Below are positions 62,154-64,000 of a stretch of DNA of 64,000 nucleotides, piece by piece. The DNA lies in the NCBI RefSeq assembly GCF_036010505.1, contig NZ_CP108569.1, positions 1,924,001-1,988,000 of the forward strand. The letters run 5' to 3'. The translations under genes were made by a program, and so were the position numbers. How positions within the stretch are numbered: the stretch's first letter is position 1; the number at the start of each line of letters is the position of its first letter. Under the pieces are notes generated by a model. It made no database searches, was not told the DNA's origin, and worked only from the letters and a program-made list of their open reading frames with translations. Source of the DNA: Streptomyces sp. NBC_01197. Lineage in GTDB: Bacteria > Actinomycetota > Actinomycetes > Streptomycetales > Streptomycetaceae.

Positions 62154-63818
62154 TCAGAGGAAGTACAGGCGGTTGAGCGAGACCGACTCCGCCGCCTCCG
62201 ACTCCAGCGGATCGCCGTCGAGTGTGACGAGACCCGTGCGCTGGTTCACATCCACCTGTCCGGTACGGGAGTTGAGACGCAGGTCGGCCGGGCCGATGCC
62301 CCGGGTGTGGCGCACGGCGACGCGCCGCCGGCGGGTCGGCATGTGGTCGCTGCCCAGGTCTATGGCTGCCTGCGCCACGAAGGCCACGCCGAGATCGGCC
62401 GCCGTCGCCCCGTAGGAGCCGAACTGCGGTCCGAGGATCAGCGGCTGGCAGGTGTCGGTCGCCGCGTTCGGGTCGCCGGTCACGCCGTACGCCGGGAAGC
62501 CCGACTTGAGGACGAGCTGCGGCTTCGCGCCGAAGGAGTCCGGCCGCCACAGCACGATGTCCGCGAGCTTGCCGGTCTCGATGGAGCCGATCTCGTGGGC
62601 GAGGCCGTGTGCGATGGCCGGGTTGATGGTCAGCTTCGCCATGTACCGCAGGACACGGGCGTTGTCGTCGTCGCCCTCCGCGCCGCGTTCGGCCTTCATC
62701 TTCCCGGCCATCGCGAAGGTCCGGCGCACGGTCTCGCCCGCGCGCCCCATGCCCTGCGCGTCCGACGAGGTGATGCCGATGGCGCCCAGGTCGTGCAGGA
62801 CGTCCTCGGCGCCCATCGTCCCGGCGCGGATCCGGTCGCGGGCCATGGCCGCGTCGCCCGGCAGGTCGGTCTTCAGGTCGTGTACGGAGACGATCATCCC
62901 GTAGTGCTCGGCGACCGCGTCCCGGCCGAACGGCAGCGTCGGGTTGGTGGACGAGCCGATGACGTTGGGGACCCCGGCCATCTTCAGCACGTTCGGCACA
63001 TGGCCGCCGCCGCACCCCTCGATGTGGAAGGCGTGGATCGTGCGGCCGTCCAGGACGCTCAGGGTGTCCTCGACGGACAGGCACTCGTTCAGTCCGTCGC
63101 TGTGCAGGGCGACCTGGACGTCGTACTCCTCCGCGACGCGCAGCGCGGTGTCCAGGGCGCGGGTGTGCGCACCCATGTCCTCGTGCACCTTGAAGCCGGA
63201 CGCGCCGCCCTCGGCGAGCGCCTCCACCAGCGGGGCCGGGTGGGACGACGAACCGCGGGCCAGGAAGCCGATGTTGACCGGCCAGGCGTCGAAGGCGTTG
63301 AACGCGTGGCGCAGCGCCCAGGGCGAGTTGACCCCGACGCCCCAGACCGGGCCGAACTCCTGGCCGATGATGGTCGTCACGCCGGAGGCGAGCGAGGCCT
63401 CCATGATGCGCGGTGAGAGCAGATGGACGTGCGCGTCGACGGCTCCGGCGGTGGCGATCAGCCCCTCGCCCGAGACGATCGAGGTGCCGGTGCCGACGAC
63501 GACGTCGACCCCGTCGAGGGTGTCGGGGTTGCCGGCCCGGCCGATCGCCGCGATCCGGCCCTCCCGGATACCGATGGAGACCTTGCGGATGCCCTGCACC
63601 GCGTCGATCACCAGCACATTGCTGATCACGACGTCGCAGGTTTCGCGTACGGCGGCGGCCTTGAGGTGCAGTCCGTCGCGGGCGGTCTTGCCGAATCCGG
63701 CCAGGAACTCGTCGCCGGGCCGCTGTGCGTCGGACTCGACACGGACGGTCAGCCCGGAGTCACCGAGGCGGACCCGGTCACCGGCGCGGGGTCCGTGCAC
63801 GGCTGCGTACTCACTCAT
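62154..63818 (-). CDS. Urease alpha subunit-like protein (divergent)
   Basis: A 554-residue amidohydrolase homologous to urease alpha (UreC). Metal ligands are present: DAHVH, the carbamylated Lys in GFKVHED, His in VALHSDGLNE and FHIEGCGGGH, and Asp in TSSDAQGMGR. However, the substrate-flap motif normally CHHLD is here SVHDLK, and the GGGTGPA stretch of standard ureases is replaced by GQEFGP. So substrate or rate may differ from standard urea hydrolysis. The ATG overlaps the preceding gene's stop by 8 bp. It precedes agmatine deiminase in the same direction. Confidence 0.85.
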   Translation of the reverse strand: MSEYAAVHGPRAGDRVRLGDSGLTVRVESDAQRPGDEFLAGFGKTARDGLHLKAAAVRETCDVVISNVLVIDAVQGIRKVSIGIREGRIAAIGRAGNPDTLDGVDVVVGTGTSIVSGEGLIATAGAVDAHVHLLSPRIMEASLASGVTTIIGQEFGPVWGVGVNSPWALRHAFNAFDAWPVNIGFLARGSSSHPAPLVEALAEGGASGFKVHEDMGAHTRALDTALRVAEEYDVQVALHSDGLNECLSVEDTLSVLDGRTIHAFHIEGCGGGHVPNVLKMAGVPNVIGSSTNPTLPFGRDAVAEHYGMIVSVHDLKTDLPGDAAMARDRIRAGTMGAEDVLHDLGAIGITSSDAQGMGRAGETVRRTFAMAGKMKAERGAEGDDDNARVLRYMAKLTINPAIAHGLAHEIGSIETGKLADIVLWRPDSFGAKPQLVLKSGFPAYGVTGDPNAATDTCQPLILGPQFGSYGATAADLGVAFVAQAAIDLGSDHMPTRRRRVAVRHTRGIGPADLRLNSRTGQVDVNQRTGLVTLDGDPLESEAAESVSLNRLYFL

Positions 63819-64000
63819 TGTTCGGCTCCCGTCGTCCGGCTCCCAGATATCCGCAGGCCACCGCGCGCCGCAGGGCCTCTTCCTTCGCGCCGGGCGCGTC
63901 CAGTGGTCCGTCGACCAGCCCCGCGAATCCGATCGCGATCCGGTCGCCGCCGATCGCGATCAGCTCCACATCGGCGCTCTCGCCGGGCCCGAACCGCACG
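63811..64000 (-). CDS. Urease beta (or gamma/beta fusion) subunit, 3' part
   Basis: The visible ~62 residues are the end of a urease beta domain: RFGPGESADVELIAIGGDRI and GFAGLVDGPLD, as in UreB or gamma-beta fusion proteins. The stop overlaps the start of the alpha-like gene (8 bp), as expected for co-translated subunits. The start lies right of the window, so whether it is a fusion cannot be seen here. Confidence 0.85.
   Translation of the reverse strand, partial: VRFGPGESADVELIAIGGDRIAIGFAGLVDGPLDAPGAKEEALRRAVACGYLGAGRREPNNE

Overview
The window is chromosomal DNA from a Streptomyces. It has very high GC with strong third-position GC bias, many GTG, TTG and possible CTG starts, and a gene order I recall from the S. 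coelicolor chromosome: mutM-rnc-rpmF, recG, rpmB, thiL-thiD, ddlA-gpsA-plsC, hupS, leuCD/ndgR, gltX, two tandem conservons, accB-accE, cimA, then a urease locus. That comparison is from memory, not from a search.

Region 1 (1-9.7 kb) is a long leftward housekeeping run: a DAK/FakA-like kinase, recG, rsmD, coaD, a DivIVA/SepF-era coiled-coil protein, a YceD-family protein, rpmF, rnc and mutM. It meets the end of a secreted CAP-domain protein. Region 2 (9.9-18.2 kb) holds rpmB, thiL-thiD, a stand-alone Lrp/AsnC ligand domain, a DUF3515 lipoprotein, ddlA, gpsA, plsC, cofC and the HU protein with a histone-H1-like tail. Region 3 (18.3-25.7 kb) has leuCD diverging from its probable IclR-type regulator ndgR, a broken DUF4188 gene, five tRNA genes (Glu/Gln) that include a perfect 181-bp duplication, a HAD hydrolase, gltX with a small repeat element inserted in its N-terminus, and a fumarylacetoacetase-family protein.

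Region 4 (25.7-37.3 kb) has a small NPRRT-repeat protein and then two complete conservons in tandem. Each consists of a CvnA sensor-kinase-like membrane protein, a CvnB roadblock protein, a CvnC DUF742 protein and a CvnD P-loop GTPase. The two cvnD genes are almost identical at the nucleotide level over about 485 bp while flanking DNA has diverged, which points to recent gene conversion. The CvnA proteins have divergent Q/P-rich linkers but share a conserved C-terminal tail motif.

Region 5 (37.3-39.1 kb) is accE-accB (acyl-CoA carboxylase). Region 6 (39.3-56.9 kb) looks accessory: a PL8 polysaccharide lyase and a GH101 endo-alpha-N-acetylgalactosaminidase with candidate operators, a decayed sigma-factor gene, a decayed DUF397 gene, a 166-bp MITE forming the stop codon of a secreted M15-like peptidase, a YceI protein, a lipoprotein, an MFS exporter with a GntR regulator, an adenosine deaminase whose start carries the same palindrome found upstream of gntR, and a flavohemoprotein coupled to an FMN split-barrel protein.

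Region 7 (57-64 kb) holds cimA behind a terminator-like attenuator with a possible Ile-Ile leader peptide, an MHS-family transporter, a TetR regulator, agmatine deiminase, and a divergent urease alpha subunit. The urease gamma/beta gene runs off the right edge. These last genes suggest a nitrogen-scavenging module working on agmatine and urea-like compounds.
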